Assembly: GCA_943789465.1 (NCBI GenBank)
Contig: CALSUF010000002.1
Location: 124,001-188,000, forward strand
Length of the DNA stretch: 64,000 nt
Source of the DNA: an uncultured Flavobacteriaceae bacterium
GTDB lineage: Bacteria; Bacteroidota; Bacteroidia; Flavobacteriales; Flavobacteriaceae
Direction of reading: 5' to 3'
Each line of letters starts with the position of its first letter. Within the stretch, counting starts at the first letter, position 1. The notes beneath the pieces were generated by a model that was not told the DNA's origin, searched no databases, and worked only from the letters and a program-made list of their open reading frames with translations. Shown one piece after another: positions 62,576 through 64,000 of this stretch. The translations under genes were made by a program, and so were the position numbers.

Positions 62576-64000
62576 TTAAAAATTTTCTGGAGTTTCAATA
62601 ACTTGTAAAGCTCTTGTTTTCATTGAATTTAGCTCCTCATTTGAAAATTTATTTAACACTGAATACATCATTTTCATACGAAAGTTATTAGCCAACTGAG
62701 GACGTTTATCGTCCAGAAAATTCCAATACAGACTATTGAAAGGGCAAGCATTTTCTCCTAAACGTTCTTTGACATTGTATTGGCAGTCACTACAATAATT
62801 ACTCATTTTGTTGATATAGCTACCTGACGATACATAAGGTTTCGTTGCAATCATACCGCCATCTGCAAACTGACTCATACCGCGGGTATTAGGAAGTTGG
62901 ACCCATTCTAAGGCATCAATATAAATTCCTAAATACCAATCGTCTACTAAATCGGGATTGGTTTGGGTTAGCAATAGATAATTCCCGGTAATCATCAAAC
63001 GTTGAATGTGATGAGCATAAGCATTATCCAATGAATTATTAATTGTTTTACTTAAGCAATTCATTTTGGTATCCCCAGTCCAAAAGAATTCAGGAATGTT
63101 ATGGTTGTTTTCGAGTGTATTTAACGTCTTGTATTCAGGCATTTTTGACCAATACATTCCTCGCATATATTCTCGCCATCCAATCACTTGCCTTATAAAT
63201 CCTTCTACTTGAGATATTGAAATTTCTTCACTATTAGCTCGGTAATGTTTCAAGACAGCATCCACAATTTCTTTGGGACTGATTAGTTTTAGGTTCATTG
63301 CGAACGACAGACGCGAGTGGAATAAATATACTTCGTCGTTGTGTAAGGCATCTTGGTAGTCTCCAAAATGAACTAATAAATTTTGATTGAAATACTCCAG
63401 TTGTTGTAACGATTGTACTTTATTTATAGGGTATGAAAATGTAGAACTTTCAAAACGTCCAATAGTCTTGATGGCGCTAGAACGTAATGTGTTTAGAATA
63501 TCAGTAACAGGGTTTTTGAAATCTTTAAACGGAGGTATTCCTGGTGACCCTTTCCATTTATTACGATTACTTTTATCATAGTTCCATTCACCACCCTCAG
63601 GTATTGACCCTTGCATCAAAATGTGGTGTTTTGTTCGCATATATCTGTAAAAGCGTTCCATTAAATACTGCTTTTTTCCCTTAAAAAATACAGAAAGCTC
63701 ATCACGTGTCGTGTAAAAATGTTCTGTATCAACTTCTTTAAATACAATTGAAAGTGTTTTGCAAATAGCTTTGAGTTGGGTATCTAAACGGTATTCGTCT
63801 GGAGATTGGATACTCAAACGATTCAATGCCTTGACTGGAAATGATTTTATGAAGATTTTTTTCTAAATTCTGAAGGTTGGAGGAGTCATCCAAAGTCAAA
63901 TAAATAACCTTGTGACCTTTGGACTCTAGCTGTTTTGAGAAATCTCGCATCGCCGCAAAAAAACCAACTACTTTTTGAATGTGGTGTTTGACATAATCCG
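62576..64000 (-). CDS. Fe-S bacterial cryptochrome/photolyase (FeS-BCP, PhrB/CryB type), frameshifted near 63808 and cut by the window edge
   Basis: The long frame (62576 to about 63808) carries the FAD-binding domain. It also has the four cysteines that hold the [4Fe-4S] cluster in this class (NCLS, YCSDC with two, ACPF). The N-terminal antenna domain continues in another frame to the window edge (DYVKHHIQKVVGFFAAMRDF, GHKVIYLTLDD). One extra base in a G pair at 63808-63809 separates FEY from QSPDEYRLDTQL; removing it restores the expected FEYQSPDEYRLD. FeS-BCPs repair (6-4) photoproducts or act as blue-light sensors and carry a ribityllumazine antenna. The start is right of 64000. Confidence 0.9.

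Overview
The window looks like chromosomal DNA from a marine-type member of the Flavobacteriaceae (Bacteroidota). The DNA is AT-rich. Gene families typical of that group are present: a type IX secretion C-terminal domain, two TonB-dependent receptors, DUF4290 next to murA, paired DUF4252 genes behind an ECF sigma factor, a Lacal_2735-type small protein, a GlmU-like protein, DUF6495, DUF5777 and DUF6580. Several promoters fit the Bacteroidota pattern TTG-N19/20-TAnnTTTG. Gene packing is very tight. The only stretch over 300 bases without a gene (23512-23836) is filled by a cobalamin riboswitch leader. No insertion sequence, prophage, CRISPR array or rRNA gene was seen; one tRNA gene is present.

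Layout. 1-488: end of an RsmB/NOL1-type rRNA methyltransferase cut by the window edge. 587-7445: a frameshifted BNR/YCF48-like lipoprotein, a small outer-membrane protein, an MsbA-like ABC exporter, a phosphohexomutase, a family 2 glycosyltransferase and a DUF4199 membrane protein. 7601-15033: rpmE2 (L31 type B), a GlmU-like protein, an oligopeptide-type binding lipoprotein, mtaB, a lytic transglycosylase, a TPR protein and rpmH (L34). 15146-17998: carB, interrupted twice by frameshifts. 18016-21715: an envelope group (YceI, cytochrome c-like lipoprotein, OB-fold protein, ankyrin protein, a decayed DOMON/T9SS gene, DUF5777 barrel). 21730-25684: an RmuC-like protein, DUF6580 and the riboswitch-controlled BtuB-like receptor. 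25693-31464: S41 peptidase, an ECF sigma/anti-sigma/DUF4252 operon, purB and a haem-binding protein. 31476-41724: glycosyltransferase, DEAD-box helicase, rdgB, rlmH, nadC, a YihY-like protein, priA and a LytTR regulator. 41902-48306: rpsF-rpsR-rplI, an Oar-like TonB receptor, DUF6495, hisS and tRNA-Met. 48440-57154: a START-like protein, an aminotransferase IV, AlgH, HU, fmt, recQ, an AAA ATPase, DUF493, DUF4290, murA and PhnA.

57151 to the right edge is the most interesting region. It is a tight, single-direction run of eleven genes: an Fe-S bacterial cryptochrome/photolyase, an unrecognised 150-residue protein, a TIGR03643 protein, GTP cyclohydrolase I, an unrecognised 74-residue protein, an SDR protein lacking the canonical tyrosine, glutathione peroxidase, a Lacal_2735 protein, TspO, an SRPBCC protein and a class I photolyase. 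I read it as a light and photo-oxidative stress operon that makes two flavin photolyases, pterin precursor, a peroxide-removing enzyme and a porphyrin-binding membrane protein. Three members have no known function.

Five genes are disrupted: the YCF48-like gene, carB (twice), the OB-fold gene, the DOMON/T9SS gene (many lesions) and the Fe-S photolyase. carB is normally needed for pyrimidine and arginine synthesis, so at least some of these may be sequence errors. The DOMON/T9SS gene looks truly decayed.
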